Below are positions 45,491 through 57,915 of a stretch of DNA of 64,000 nt, in pieces; position 1 is the first letter of the stretch, and every line of letters starts with the position of its first letter. The DNA comes from Ulva prolifera (taxonomy: Eukaryota > Chlorophyta > Ulvophyceae > Ulvales > Ulvaceae). The stretch is from NCBI GenBank assembly GCA_023078555.1, contig CM041202.1, positions 5,814,522 through 5,878,521 on the forward strand. Direction: 5' to 3'. The notes below the pieces were generated by a model. The model was not told where the DNA came from and did not search any database. It worked only from the letters and a program-made list of their open reading frames with translations. Made by a program: the position numbers and the translations under genes.

Positions 45491-48400
45491 ATGCAGCCTC
45501 CCGTGTTCTGCACTCTCGATGAGCTGCAGATTCAATACGAGCTTGGCTGTGGAGGGCAGGCAAAGGTATGTACCGCATTTCACTGCAATTTCTCTGTTCC
45601 TGGGATGATTCTAAGGTGTTGCAGTCATCCGCCTGCTGCAGCTTCTAGCTGGCACATTCAGCTGCTCCAGTCTGCAGCCTAACGCAACTCAACCCAACTC
45701 AGGGAATAAGCCCTGCCCTGATTGAGTTGCTGCTCATATTCCGTCCAGTCCACCCCTGCTAGCTCATAGCCACCGCCCTGTGGCAGCAGTGCTGGTCGGC
45801 TGTGGCTGGCAGGTGGGCTCTATCTGTCCTGAGGTGTGCACACCCGACAGTGACGCACAGCTCCAGCCAAAGCTCCAGCCATCTGCCAGCACCTTGATCA
45901 GTCACATGCTTTGTTTTTGTTTTTTTTTCATTTTTTTCAACTGAGCAACAGGCAGGCTGTAGCTGGGCAGACTGCCCACCTGAACTGTTACACCACCCAG
46001 TTGGAGAAGGCAGCAGGCTGAGGGCATGTGGCCTCTCCCTGCAATAGGCACATGTCTGTTGCCAATGCATGCACATCCCTGTTTCAGGCTCATGCAAGGT
46101 GGCAGCCAGGCATGATGCCTGCTGCCACCTCAATGCCTTCGCACCTCCCACTGCCAGCAGTTGCAGAGGGAAAAGGCCCTGTAGTAGTAAACCAAGGCAT
46201 GTTGGTGGGCGTGTCCCCGGGCAGTTATATCCAAACATCTTGATGCAGCATTGGCATCGTGCATGCCAGTAATATATGCATGGTTGCATGCCTGTGATCA
46301 TGCATGGCCTTGCGGCCATGTACATTGACCTGCCTGGTGCACCCATATGCATTGTGACTGCATGGTTTGGCCACTATAGTGACCGTAGCTGCAGCATCAA
46401 CAGAAGCCCAACCGGTCGTATCCATCTCTCTTACATCTACCAGGCCGGACGTTGTTCCCTGAGCTTGCAATTTGGGTTCCTACGGCAGTCACTGTGAATG
46501 TATCGGTGATCATCGATCATTCCGATGTGATGTATTGCCAATTGGGGTCTATGCCAGGAATGAGAAGCGTGGCAGCTGTATGCATGGCTGCATACACCCT
46601 GCCAGGCGACGTCGAACCTTGCATATCATCCCCTTGCATAGCATTGTCTGAAGGGGTTTCCCAGGTAGACCACACGGACTTCCCCCCTTCGGGACCTCCG
46701 CCATGTGATTCCAGTCATCCGCCAAGTTCTGACAAGGATACGGCTACGGGAGTGCAACTTCGTGCTGTTTTCACTCACAGCGGCGCAGGTTCAAAACGCC
46801 CTTGCCAGCATGTTCACGGTGACATGCAAAGGCCCACGGATCAGGACGTCCACGAATCGGTGCAGCCGGACACACCAGACGTCCATGGAACCGACCCGCC
46901 CTGCCTACGCATGCATGCCATGCATGCCATGCCATGACCTGAGATGAAGATCCCGCATGCAGGTGTGTTGTGTTGCCCCACCGCCCCGCGCAGCCACGCG
47001 GCGCGCCTCTGCCGCCCTGAAACTGTTCGCGGACCCCGCGCCCGCCGCGCAGCACGAGCCGGTGGCGCTGCTCGCCGCCGCCGCACCCGCTCCCCCTCCC
47101 GGCGCCGCTGCTGCCCATGCGCCGCAGCAGTCCCCGGCCTCGCAGCCCTTCACTCCCAGCACTCCCCGACTGCACTTCCCCCCGCCCATATCCCGTCAAG
47201 CTGAGGCTGATGCTGCGGACGATCAATCGACGGGGGCCCGCCGTGGGGCGGACTCCGGGTGTCACTCAGGCTCCAGTGAAGAAGCGGAGTCGTCGTCCTT
47301 GGTGCATGCCCCTGATGCATGTCTTCCCATCGTACGGTTGCTTGCCGTCGTCATTGCACCGCCGTCAGCGGCCGCACGGTGTGTGCAGACATCCGCAGCA
47401 CATCGCAACGCGCCCGGCACGCTCGGTGTGCTGCCGGCCGTGTCGCCCAGCACGCTGCGGCGCTACGGGCATCGCATCAAGGGGATGCTGCTGGAGCAGT
47501 TCGATGTCTCTCTGTTGGACCTGATTCGTGCGCGGTGCCGTGGCGCCGGAGGCACACCGGAACGCTCACCCTGTGGCTCCCCCTGTTCAGCTGTGACATG
47601 CATGGGAGTGCCGGAGGCGCGGCCCCAGCGTGCCGCCGCCGCAGAGTTTCCGGCCGCGGCCAGAAGCGGCAGCTGCTGCGGTGCGGCATGCATGTCGGAC
47701 GGCGGCATGAGCGCTCGCAGTGGCTACACATGCGAGCCTCTGCCGGCGCTGGACATGCTGCGCGTGCTGTGCGACGTGGCCTGTGGCATCGAGGGTCTCC
47801 ACCGCCGTGGCATGCTGCACATGGATGTGAAGGCAGCTAACGTCCTCGTCATGGTGCGACGCTGCCCTGCCCACACGCTGTGTGAAACACGCGCGACGCT
47901 CGATGCTGAGTTGGACAGTATCAATTAGTGCTTGGTGTGCGTCTCCAGGGGAAGTTTCCAGGCCCTCGATATGTTGCCACGGCCCAGCCTGCTCATCTGC
48001 AGCTGTGCCGACATCCTAATATCGTACCTGTATTCACATGTATTCGAACTTGCCGCCTGGTTCCTGCTCGTGCTCATACATATTCGTGGGGGCCCCATGC
48101 ATGGAGAGTCCGCCGATCAACCCCTGACAGCATTACATGCATTCCGTCATGACATGGCGTATGTGCCCGCAGCTCGGCGAAGACGGCGATATCGCACCTC
48201 CGAACCTCACCAACCCGCACGCCCCGGCCAGCAGCATCGCCGTCGCCGACCTCGGCAGCGCCATCCTCCCGGGCCACCCCCGCGCCTTCTGCCACGCCGC
48301 CGGCACCATCGACGTGTGGCCGCCGGAGCTCGCCGCTGCCGACCTCCGCGCCGCACTGGGCTCCCCTGTAGCCACCGGCGCCGGCGGCCGCACCCCGGCC

Positions 48401-51400
48401 TCCGAGAAGCTCTCCGCGGCGCAGGATGTGTACGCGCTTGGCTGCCTTGCGTTCGAGATGCTCTCGCCGGCGCTGCCGCTCAACGGCGTCCACACGACAG
48501 TGGACGTGCTGCAGCGGATCGCAGCCGGCACAGCGCACGCCGGCGGCGACCCCGGGTTCCGCCCTCTCCACGCCAACGCGGCCGTCGCGGGGGTGTGGCT
48601 GTGGGCGACCGCGGCCCGCGTGGAGGACCGGCCCTCGGCCGCGGAGCTGCGGCGCATCGTCGCGGAGATGATCAGCGAGGCCGTCATGCAGCGTGCTGCG
48701 CTGCGTGCTGAGCGTGATGCGCGTGCTACGGACGTGTCCCCCCGCGATGGCATCGCTGGCTGCCGCGTTCCGGGTAGGTGCGGCGCTGTTCCGCGCATGC
48801 TTGGCGTGCGTGGAGACTGCGGAGACAACGATGACGGCATGCGGCTGCCTGTGCATACAGAAGTGGTCACGCTCGGCCGCGCTGCGCGGGCTCACCCGGT
48901 CGGGGGCACAGCAGACGCACTTGTCAGCGCAGCGTGCGTAGCACGGGCGGGGGAGCTGCTGAGTCACCCTGTGTGTGGCATTGTGCACACCGGGTGTGCT
49001 CAGCCGATGCCGCACCCGTTCGCTGGGCCGCTGCCTCTGGGGCTTGCGCTGTGGCTGGACGACTTCACGGATCACCTCACAAACCCCAGCATGCGTGTGC
49101 GGCAGCACGGCAGCCTCTCCTCTGGGATCGTGTGCGGGCCGCGGTCCTGGGCCGGCAGCACGGGCCGCGTGTCCTCCTGCGCCAGCGAGGACGCCATGGT
49201 GGAGGACGAAGATTCGTCAGGGTTGATGCAGCGTGCTGTCGCGTCGGCGCGCGCATTCCGCGGCGGGGGGGCGATGGCGATGGCGACGGCGCCGGTTCGT
49301 GTGGGGGGCCCATTCGGCTTTGCCGAGCCCGGCAGCTACTCGGACAATATCCTCTTTGAGCATGACACTGACGTCGGCGGCTCCGGGTCTGAAGACGGAG
49401 GCTCGCCGAGGCTGGCGGATCCCTGGCAGAGGTTCTGGATCGAGCAGATGGACTCGGAGGGCAGCAGCGGAACACTGGCGGCCTCCGAAGCACACAGCAC
49501 GGGCGTGCTGCAACAGCCACCGTACGCGGTCGGCCCAGCACGCCCTGCAGAAATCTCGATGCTGTCAATGAGGGGGGGCGCAGGCCTCAGCACAAGCCGA
49601 GAGGTCGCGGAGACGGCATGTGTGAGCGCAGACGGCTTCGGCAGCCTGGCCTCGATGTGCGTTGAGGCGCATGCATGCGGCGTGCAGCATGACACGTCAG
49701 ACTGCCTGCCGTTTGTGTGGCCCTCGCGTCCCGGTTCCGGCGGCAGCGGCAGCCCAGGCCACATGCGCACTGGTAGCCGCGCGCTGGGTGCCTCGTCGGG
49801 GGCTGCCTGCAGCAGCAGAGGTACAGCCAGCAGCGACGCCAGCGGCATGCTGCCCATGCATTACGGGCACGTACGGTCGCTCCAAGAGGCCTACCTTGCA
49901 GGCCTCGACGCGGGGTGTTCGCGGGACCATCATGCATGCGCAAGCGACCACAGCGCGTTGTCCGAGGCCGCAGGCGGAGCGTCAATGTGTGTGATGTACC
50001 AGGAGACTGCTGCGCTGTGGCAACGCGCGACTGCGCAGCACGCGCAGCAGCTGCGCGGCCACAGCCCGACCGCCACGCACAGCCTCGTCGCCCCCGAAAC
50101 CCCCGATGAGCGCCCACCCGCGGCATCCCTGTTTGCGTTTCCGGTGCCCGATGAGTCGTGTGAGCTTGCGGGGGTGCTCACGATGTCCGACCTGCCTGCT
50201 GGGCGCGGTGTGTTTGAGACATGTGGCGTGAGCAGCGAGATGCAGAGCAGCTCTGGGTCTTCCGGGCTCAGCATGCAGGGCACGCACAGCTGCTCCGGTG
50301 CATCTCGGAGCTCCAGCACGATGTCGGACGTGGCTTTTGGGTCGACAATGCGCCCGCACGTGAGCGCTGCGGCGCGTCAAGGTCACGCCGGCCACGATGT
50401 CAGCGAGGCGCGGGGGTCGCTGCTGGGGTGGGGGGAGTCGTGGGTGGCGAGCGCACGGCCGCGGCGGCATGTGTGGCTACCGATGGCGCCGCGGCTACAA
50501 CGTGTCGGGATGCTGCAGTTCGGCAACGAGTGGGGCATGGCGTGGGCAGCAGGGTATGACTGGGGGCTGGCGCGCACAGGGTATGGGGAGATCGAGGCCG
50601 CGGGGGAGCTGGAGTCGGAGGGGATTGGCGCGGCGGGGCCCGGGTTCTGGCCTCCGGAGAGCGGTGGGGGGGGTGTTTACACCGGGGCGGGTGCTGATGG
50701 GTGGAGTAGGGTGCATGGCGGCCACGGGGAGGCTGCAGAGGTGGCCGGAGCAGGGCCGAGCAACCCACAGGAGCAGGAGCGCAGCAGCGATGAGACGGAC
50801 GGGGAGGTATGGTTGTCCTGGGATACTGCATGGCCATGCATGCCGGAAACAGCTGTGCTGTGGTCCCCATGCGTGCAAGTCAACGTGCAGTATCAGCCAG
50901 GGTGCTTCGCTCACCGAACATGTGATCGATCACAGCGCTGCAGCTGGGCCTCTCCTCATGCGCACGCACAAACCACGCCGTGCCTGGGCTGGGGCGGGAT
51001 TGAGTGGCTGGATTGCCCAGGAAAACTGCTTTGCAGCAGGCGATTGGTGGCAGCGGTGTGGCTCGGTTGTGCCTCGGTGCCTCTGCGACTGTGGCATAAC
51101 CCACCTCGTACCTGCAGGATGTGCTCACGATCTCCGTCGAGGCGAGTGGCTTCAGCGCGTTCTCCCCCGCAACCTCGAGCGTCCCTGTAGCCACACCTTC
51201 CACCGCCTCCTCTGCCTCGGACACCATCCCCCTCTGCGAGGCCACTTTCACACAGGACCCGCGCTCCGCGAGCGACGCGCCCGGCTGTGGCCGGACTGAC
51301 GCGCTCGACCCCCTCGAATCCGTGCGGACCCCGCGCGAGGGGCCCCGCACGTCCTCCTCCCTGCTGCGGACCGTCCCCACACTCGCGCTTCACAGCGTCA

Positions 51401-52053
51401 CACCGGAGGACTGGCCGCCGAGCGGCAGCGGCGGCCGCGCCGCGTGGCACAGCCGCTGCACGGCGCGGCCACAGGCGAGCTTCGCGAGGAGCTCTGCGGA
51501 GGAGATCACGAGCGCGGCGCACCCCAGCCGCTCCCCACGCACCTCCTCCGCAGTCTCCATTCGGCTCCTCCCGCTCGAGTCGCCGGAAGCCACGGGCGCG
51601 CTCGAGCCAGGGCTCGACGCCGGGGGGAAGTGCGACTCGGACGATGCGAGCTCCACGGCGAGCGGGCGCGCTTCCCGCGCTGCGCGCGCTACGCGCGCTG
51701 CGCGGGCAGCGCTTTTCCCGCAGCACGGCAGTAGGTCCAGCGCGCGCGGTGCCGGAACCCTGGCGGCGCAGAGCTCGTGGGTGGGGCGCCGCGGCATCAT
51801 GGTGGCCGGCACAACGCCGCGGCGCCGCCGCTCGCAGGTGTATGACAGTAGCAGCAGCGGGGGGGTGCAGCTGTATGTCAATCGTGGCAGCCTGGACGCC
51901 GGGGCGTGTGGCGGGGGAATGAGCGGCTGGGACGAGGGAGCTGTGTCGGACGCCGTCGGCCGGGCGGCAGCCAGCCCAGGGTGGGGCCGCCGGCGCGGGC
52001 GGCAGCTGCTGCGCCGCGTGCGCCGTGCTGTGTGGTGTGGCGCTGCTACCTAA
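45491..52053 (+). CDS. Non-RD protein kinase K2 with long tail, multi-exon
   Basis: Exons 45491-45565, 46963-47853, 48173-50806 and 51118-52053, all joins phase 0, give about 1511 aa from ATG 45491 (the true 5' end may lie further upstream). Landmarks: glycine loop LGCGGQAK; ALKLF with the ATP lysine near residue 45; a long low-complexity insert (Ala/Pro/Ser); hinge MLLEQFD; catalytic HMDVKAANVLV (Asp near 313, no Arg before it); DLG (near 348); PPE in place of APE; DVYALGC (near 407); RPSAAEL (near 475). Two of its three introns sit where K1 has them (after GGQA-E/K and after NVLV-Q/M). Residues about 549-623 match the post-kinase module of K1 (TLGRAARAHPVGGTADALV, PMPHPF). Then follows a tail of about 900 residues rich in Ser/Gly/Ala, probably disordered. 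The last exon starts DVLTISVEA, matching EGLTMQVSA of K1. Substrate unknown. Confidence 0.83.
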
Positions 52054-53384
52054 TGCATGCGCTGTGGCCACGGGCGGAGCATACCCCGTGACGAGGCTGC
52101 ACCGAATGGGAGGTTCATGCTGACACGTCCACAATAACGGTGTGCTGTGTACTGTCAGCCGCTCCTTGAGACGTTGTGCGACTTGTGACGAATCAGCAGT
52201 GTACAACGCCGGTATGGCGCAGCACGCAGCACACACCTCAGCGAGGGTGTAGTGTGCCGTCCGACAGAGCTCTGCAGAGTGTGACCTGGCACATCTACAG
52301 GCAGGCCGGGGTCGGGCGTGCGCAGCTGATTGGGCATGCGTTGCTCAGCAGTAATTTGTGGACAAGCATTACACAGAATAACGGGTAAGGCGTGATTACA
52401 ACTTACGCGTGTGTACAAAGCCTGGTTGTAGCCGTTGCTGCCCCGTGGTAACAGTTGGGACGAATGGCATACAACAGTCCCCATTTTCTGGGTTCTACTA
52501 TAGGATTAATAAGGCAAGCAAGACAACGGCAGCGTTTTTGCTGGTGATGTAGGAGGCTCTGCGGCTGGCACTTCCATGTGCTTCCTTTCAAAGGTTTTTT
52601 CGTTGGTCACATGGGCTCCGGCGACAGGCTGTATGACAAGGATCAAGGCGGTGAGGCGGGCCCTGCATCATAGCTTGTGTGCCTGTCCCAGTGGGCAGTT
52701 TCTTTCCCACCTGCTGACTGTGAATAGCCTTGCCCCGCTCGTGATGACACATGTGCGCTGTTTGACATCACATCGTATAACCCAGTGTAAAAAGGTATGT
52801 ATGGAGTGTGTCAGGGGAGTGTGTCAGCTCACATGAACTCAGTGCCACGTGCAGCAGCACCCTGCCATGATGCCTCAGTCTCGTCCATGGCTGACAGGTT
52901 CAGCCGCCTCAGCAGGCCAGCATCGACAGCAGGCTGCACAGAAATTCTGCAGCACCGAAATTACAGTTGTGGCTCTGCACCGTGAGGTTGTGCATTGCAC
53001 CATGGACCTCTCTTCACTCTAGTACTTTCACTCTAGTACTTTCACCCTGTCTCGAGACAGTCGAGGTACAACAACAACGGCAGCTTTGATGCCATCTTTC
53101 ATTTCTCGTTTCGTCGGTTCGGTAACATTGTCAAGTGCCATGACCAGTTCGTCCGTATGGTGCAGTGAGATCAGCCTTGTGAGGTGTTCTCTGCAGTCCT
53201 ATCTTTTGTCATGCTGTGTCCTGTGGATACAGGTATAGCACGTGCTCTGCTCCACACCCACTCAACCAAACTCCAATCTTGCTCGAAGCAGAAATATACA
53301 GGTATACCTTGACAAAGGCCCTTGCTGCTGAACCGCAGCCTCAGCATTGTCCAGCCATACGCAATTGCCATCTATGCTTGCAAG

Positions 53385-53485
53385 CAGTGTTGGGTCGCTT
53401 TGCAGCTTTTTCAGGGCTGCCACCCAAAATTAGACCTGGATATTCGGAATTGTTCTATGTGATCGGGCTCGATGACCCAACACTG
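53385..53485. mobile_element. MITE M1, copy 2 (101 bp)
   Basis: Ends cagtgttgggtcg ... gacccaacactg. The interior includes cagggctgccaccca and aattagacctggatattcgg, shared with 32268-32370. The flanks show no clear target duplication, so this copy is older or rearranged. Confidence 0.75.
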
Positions 53486-55073
53486 CCAAGTGCCCTATAG
53501 GCCAACCTGCCCTGGGCTGGAAGGCTTGCAGGTGCTGGGTCACCGACTCAGGACACCTCACTGGCACAAGCTGCTGCCCTTCCCAGGACAGTCGCAACAA
53601 CTGCCACACCTATGTATGCCAACAACCAGTGCTCGGACCAGTGTATACATGGCAGAGCCCCAACCAAACTAAGCCACATTACCACACACACACGTGGGTT
53701 GTGGAAATATAGCCTAGGACTCTAGGGCTCATGATCACATGGTTCAGCCTTCTGCGGTGGACCTCACTTGTCCTTTGGCCAAGGAACCCCATGGACGCAG
53801 CAGGCAGCTGCAGCCTGCGGCGTCGAAAGACAAGCAGGACAGTGTGTCCACGCAGCTAGATCAAACCCAACCCGTCCCAGCCCCGCAGAGACACACGCTG
53901 CCTCATTCGCTATTTCTGTGTTTATGTAGCCCTGCATGCATGCACACAGTGCCTCCAGGCACACCCCCAGAGCAGCAGCAAGCCCCGTTTTGTCGTTGTC
54001 CCTCTGACACAGACCACATGTCGCATGTGCCCACTGTCAAACCCCATTCTCAAACCCCAACGACCTGCCCTGCACACCCTGCCCTGCACACCCACCTATA
54101 GGAGCTGCCTGCACCACACTAGCTCACCATGCCACATATGCAACCCAACCTCACAACACCCCCCCCAACTTTGTAATTCCCCCGCAGCTGGGGTTGTGTG
54201 TCACAAGGATAAAGCCCTCATGATCCTGCACAAGGACACCAACACCACCCACCCACCATCAGCAGCTCGGGATGTTCACCTTAGAATCACTGCTTGGGTT
54301 GTCAAGCCTGGTAGTACAAAGCGGTGCCCCGCCATGCAATGGCCTGAGCTCAGGTCTTTTCATCTGCCTCCTTTTCATTTGTCTCGTTCAACTTCGCAAC
54401 TCCCCCCGTGCATTCCCAACCACATGCACAGCCACAGACCTCCGTGCGGCCTCCCTCCTCGACCCCCCCCTCCTCGGAGCTTGCCCCATGCACAGCCCAA
54501 CAAGCCCTGGCCATGTGCTTGTGCATCCTGCGGATCTGTTGCTGTCTTCCCGCGGATCACACATGCCCTCAGCCTGATCACACACGCATGCTTTGTCCTT
54601 GCAACACAGGCATGCACCATCTGTGCAGCCGCAGCTGATGTCATGCCAAGGGCGCAGCAATTTACATCGGTCAGAAGCGGAAGAATGAATTCAAGGCTAT
54701 GTGCTGCGCCATCGATGGTGCAGTACATATGTATACGTTCCTGCCGTGACCCTACAGGCGCAGTAACATGTATCTCCTAGCAAGACATCTGGTCCGTTAA
54801 AAGGCACTGGTGCAGCTGCAGGTGGGCCTGAGGTGCATGCATGTGTGCATGCATGTGTGCCAGCTAGACGGCCAACTGAAAGCTTTGGTTGTGGGTTGCC
54901 CACTGTGCCAACTGAAAGCACCGCTGGGACCTGGCTTGTCCAACTTCAGTTGTAAGCTGTTCCCCATGCATGTGCAGTGGAGTGCACTGACAGGTCATCC
55001 GGATGTGTGTCCTAGCAGCTGGCATATGGTGTCAGATGTGAACGCCTTGTCACGAGCCCACCAGGCCCGGCCC

Positions 55074-55120
55074 CTGTGGCAATCCAGTGATATGGCCGCT
55101 ATACCACTGGATTGCCACAG
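55074..55120. repeat. Foldback element B, copy 3
   Basis: 16-bp perfect arms ctgtggcaatccagtg and cactggattgccacag around atatggccgctatac. Confidence 0.92.
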
Positions 55121-55418
55121 CCCCAGTCGGCCGCGACACCCCAAGAACAACGGACAAGAACAGCGCCACCGACGCCACTGGCGTCGCTGGTACTGACGCC
55201 ACTGGCGGTGGCACCGCCATCAACGGGCACAGCCACATCAGGCCAAACACGGCTTGCGGCGCACAGGTGCCCCAGTCTCAATTGAGGAGGCCTCCGTTAA
55301 CGATAGCAGCCGGGCTGCCACAGCACTGGTGGGGGGCGGCCGGGGGGGCGTGGCCACCCCCCCCGGGTGACTGTGGTGACTGTGGTGCATGGTGACTGTG
55401 GTGCAGTGATATGGCCGC

Positions 55419-55488
55419 TAGCAAAGAAACGCCGCGGCAATCCAGTGGTATAGCTATACCACTGGATAGCCGCGGCGTTTCTTTGCTA
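55419..55488. repeat. 70-bp near-perfect palindrome containing foldback B arms
   Basis: 35-bp arms, one internal mismatch pair. The outer part is tagcaaagaaacgccgcgg and the inner part is the family B arm ggcaatccagtgg. Immediately to the left (55404-55420) is a fragment of another B copy (cagtgatatggccgcta). Confidence 0.95.
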
Positions 55489-55575
55489 CGCCCGCGCCGC
55501 TGCCGGCCTCTCCTCACCTCACTGAAGATGTCATGGAGCTATATATGGCTCGAAATATCTCAGCATGTCACACGA

Positions 55576-55602
55576 GGGGGGGGGGGGGGGGGGGGGGGGG
55601 GG
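55576..55602. repeat. Homopolymer G27
   Basis: Twenty-seven consecutive G, then ggaggagggg. Confidence 0.95.
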
Positions 55603-57218
55603 AGGAGGGGGGTACGTTTACGTTGGGGTCAAGAGGAGAGGCATGCGATTGGGCGGCACGCAACCCCGGCCGACAGACTCCAGCTCCACTTCGGCACCAG
55701 CTCCACTTCAGCGCCAGTTGTGCCCCGCGCTCCTCCCTCCTCCACCCTCGAGCTGGCACCTCCGGGGGGCGAGCGTGAGCCTCACGAGTCTGGCCCTACA
55801 GGCGTGCACTGGAGAAGGGGCCTAGGCTTCAGCTCTCACGGGCTGGGCCTTCTCAGTAGGCGTGCAGCACCACCGCGAAACCAGCAAGCACCATTGCAAT
55901 TACTAATCAATTATCAACCCGGTCCAATGGTTGACACACCCTCGCCACAGGCTCTCAGGCTGTGCTGCTGGCAGCGGGCAACTGCATGCTAATCAACTGC
56001 AACTCCAGCCTCAACCACTGAAGGGCATGCAGAGCTGCTGGGTTGGTGGTTGGGATCATCCACGTGACATGATGCAGCAGTCTCGCGCGATCGATGCATG
56101 CATATGCCTTATGCATGATCGAGTCCCGGTTGAGCTGCCGCCGTGACGTGGCATATGTCCCATCGCCGCGCGCCGTCTCTGTATGCTGCGCTGTGTCCCG
56201 CGTAGTCGTGAGGTGTCGGCCCCTGCACATGACAGCTGCAGGAAATAATAAGCATGAGGGCTGACGAACGCTCCAGGCCGCGGCCGCGCGGGTGCCATAT
56301 ATATGGCGTTTGTTTGTCTGCAACGTTCTTCATGAAGCTTCAGCGCAATTGCGTGTGTCCGTGAGACGATGGAGACGTATGTCTCGAGACACGTAGTACG
56401 TAGTGCTCTATAGTTGGATTCTTCTCCTGGCGGGTAATCCGACGGCTCGCTTCGCTAGCGCTGGCCGTCGGTAGTTTTTTTGCCCCCTCCCCCCCCCCCT
56501 TTTCCAGCTTGGCGGGAACACGATATCGACATGTTGAGCACTGCATTACGTGCCGACGCGCGATCGTCTGTTCCTGCACCCGATCGAGCTCGGTTCGGGG
56601 CCTGCGCACGCCTAAGTAGTAACAATTGTGTCATGCATGTGCACATGTCACAGGCACATAGGCGGCGAGGCGGACAGCACCGCGTGCGCAAACAGTAAGC
56701 ACCGCAGGAACTCCACAACTTGTGTTAAGCCCCCATGGCTGCGTGGCTGCAGTGCAACGCACCAATATGCAAGGGTTTGTGCACCAGGCGAACTGCCTCT
56801 GCGCCGCGTGCGGATCTCGAGGTACTAGCGAGCCCACTCACTGCGCTCTCGTGGCTCGGGGCTGTTGACGGGGCATTCTCATGTGAACTACCGAACCGGG
56901 GCTGCGCGGCAACCTTGCAATTGTACTGCTGAGAACATGCTTTTCAAAGCCGGGTGCAGCGCCACCGTCCCAGCTTGCCTCCGCAGCATTAATCAATTCA
57001 ATTGCGCGATGGTGTGGTGCGTTGTCATCAGCTACTAGTACGCTTGCGCTGCGCATGCATGGTGTGGTGGACTGGAGGAGCTGGATTCGGCGTATCGTAC
57101 GCCGCGTGCACGTCCAGGGATACCATCTGATTGCCCGGATCCGGAGGAATTCGAAGAGGAAACGGCCATGCCGTCGCGTGGGCGCCCGAGACCTCACCAC
57201 ACTCGCGGAGCTGTGAGC

Positions 57219-57367
57219 CAGCGCTCTACCTCGAGATACAGGGCAATTGATTTTCCGGGGGGACTCCCGCTGAACTAATACGTATACTTGATCAAGTCCA
57301 AGCGGTGCTGCACCGCTTCCAGCGGGATGCGCTCGCCGTCTCCAGATATAGTGGGCTCTGACAGCTC
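57219..57367. mobile_element. Partial copy of the hAT-like element
   Basis: It begins cagcgctctac and then follows, with gaps, the reverse complement of 37527-37773, including ccagcgggatgcgctcgccg and ctgacagctc. The opposite end is missing, so it is truncated. Confidence 0.65.
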
Positions 57368-57915
57368 AGTTCCGCGTGCGACTGTATCATGCTATCTCAT
57401 GAGATATGCTGCCGCGATGGCGTCGAACTGAAGTCGATCACTCGACAGTTGTGTTACGCGGCGAAGGCCGTCGGTGTGCACGGCACTGCCGAATCCGAAT
57501 GTGAGTCAGAGGGGGGCAAGATTGACCTGGGGAGGTGCACGGCATGCGGCATGCGCGGCTTGAAATGTACAGCAAACATGCTGTCGCGGGTACGTGGCAA
57601 TGCTGCTCTGACGAAGTGCGGTGCTGCTTGGCGTGCATACGCGGCCCAAAGCCGGCCTCGCCGCACCAGACGCGCAAATTGTACTCTCTCGAGGGTTATG
57701 GGCCAGTGTGGGCTTGCCTGCGGGCCGACGGGGCCACGATGTGGCCAACGTCAATAGCGGAAGTTCATAATTTGTGCCCTCCGAGGGATCGGCGAACCTC
57801 GAGCATAAGCGACAGTCAGCCAAGCTGATGTAAACGGCGATACGATGATGTATTATTCTGGGCATCGTGGACGCAGGTAGCATTTGCTCATTGATTTCGT
57901 GTACGACGGGAGGTG

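Larger units (their letters stand above)
52054..57915. other. Repeat-rich stretch between K2 and LRR2
   Basis: No gene supported. It contains MITE M1 copy 2, two partial family A copies (54195-54219; 54590-54608 on the minus strand), a diverged A copy (56645-56683), foldback copies (55074-55120, 55419-55488), a G27 tract and a second hAT-like fragment (57219-57367). Pro/His-rich frames at 53739-54780 look compositional. Confidence 0.5.

Noticed and set aside
48074..49108. 344-codon minus-strand frame opposite the K2 kinase exon
   Set aside because: The plus strand carries the kinase motifs DLG, DVYALGC and RPSAAEL.
50956..52236. 426-codon minus-strand frame opposite the last K2 exon
   Set aside because: The plus frame has high G/C third positions, a proper acceptor in phase, and a start matching the homologous K1 exon.
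53739..54780. Pro/His/Ser-rich plus frames
   Set aside because: C-rich composition and repeat fragments explain the open frames; no conserved motif.
55411..55992. 193-codon plus-strand frame
   Set aside because: It runs through a palindrome and a G27 tract; no coding signature.
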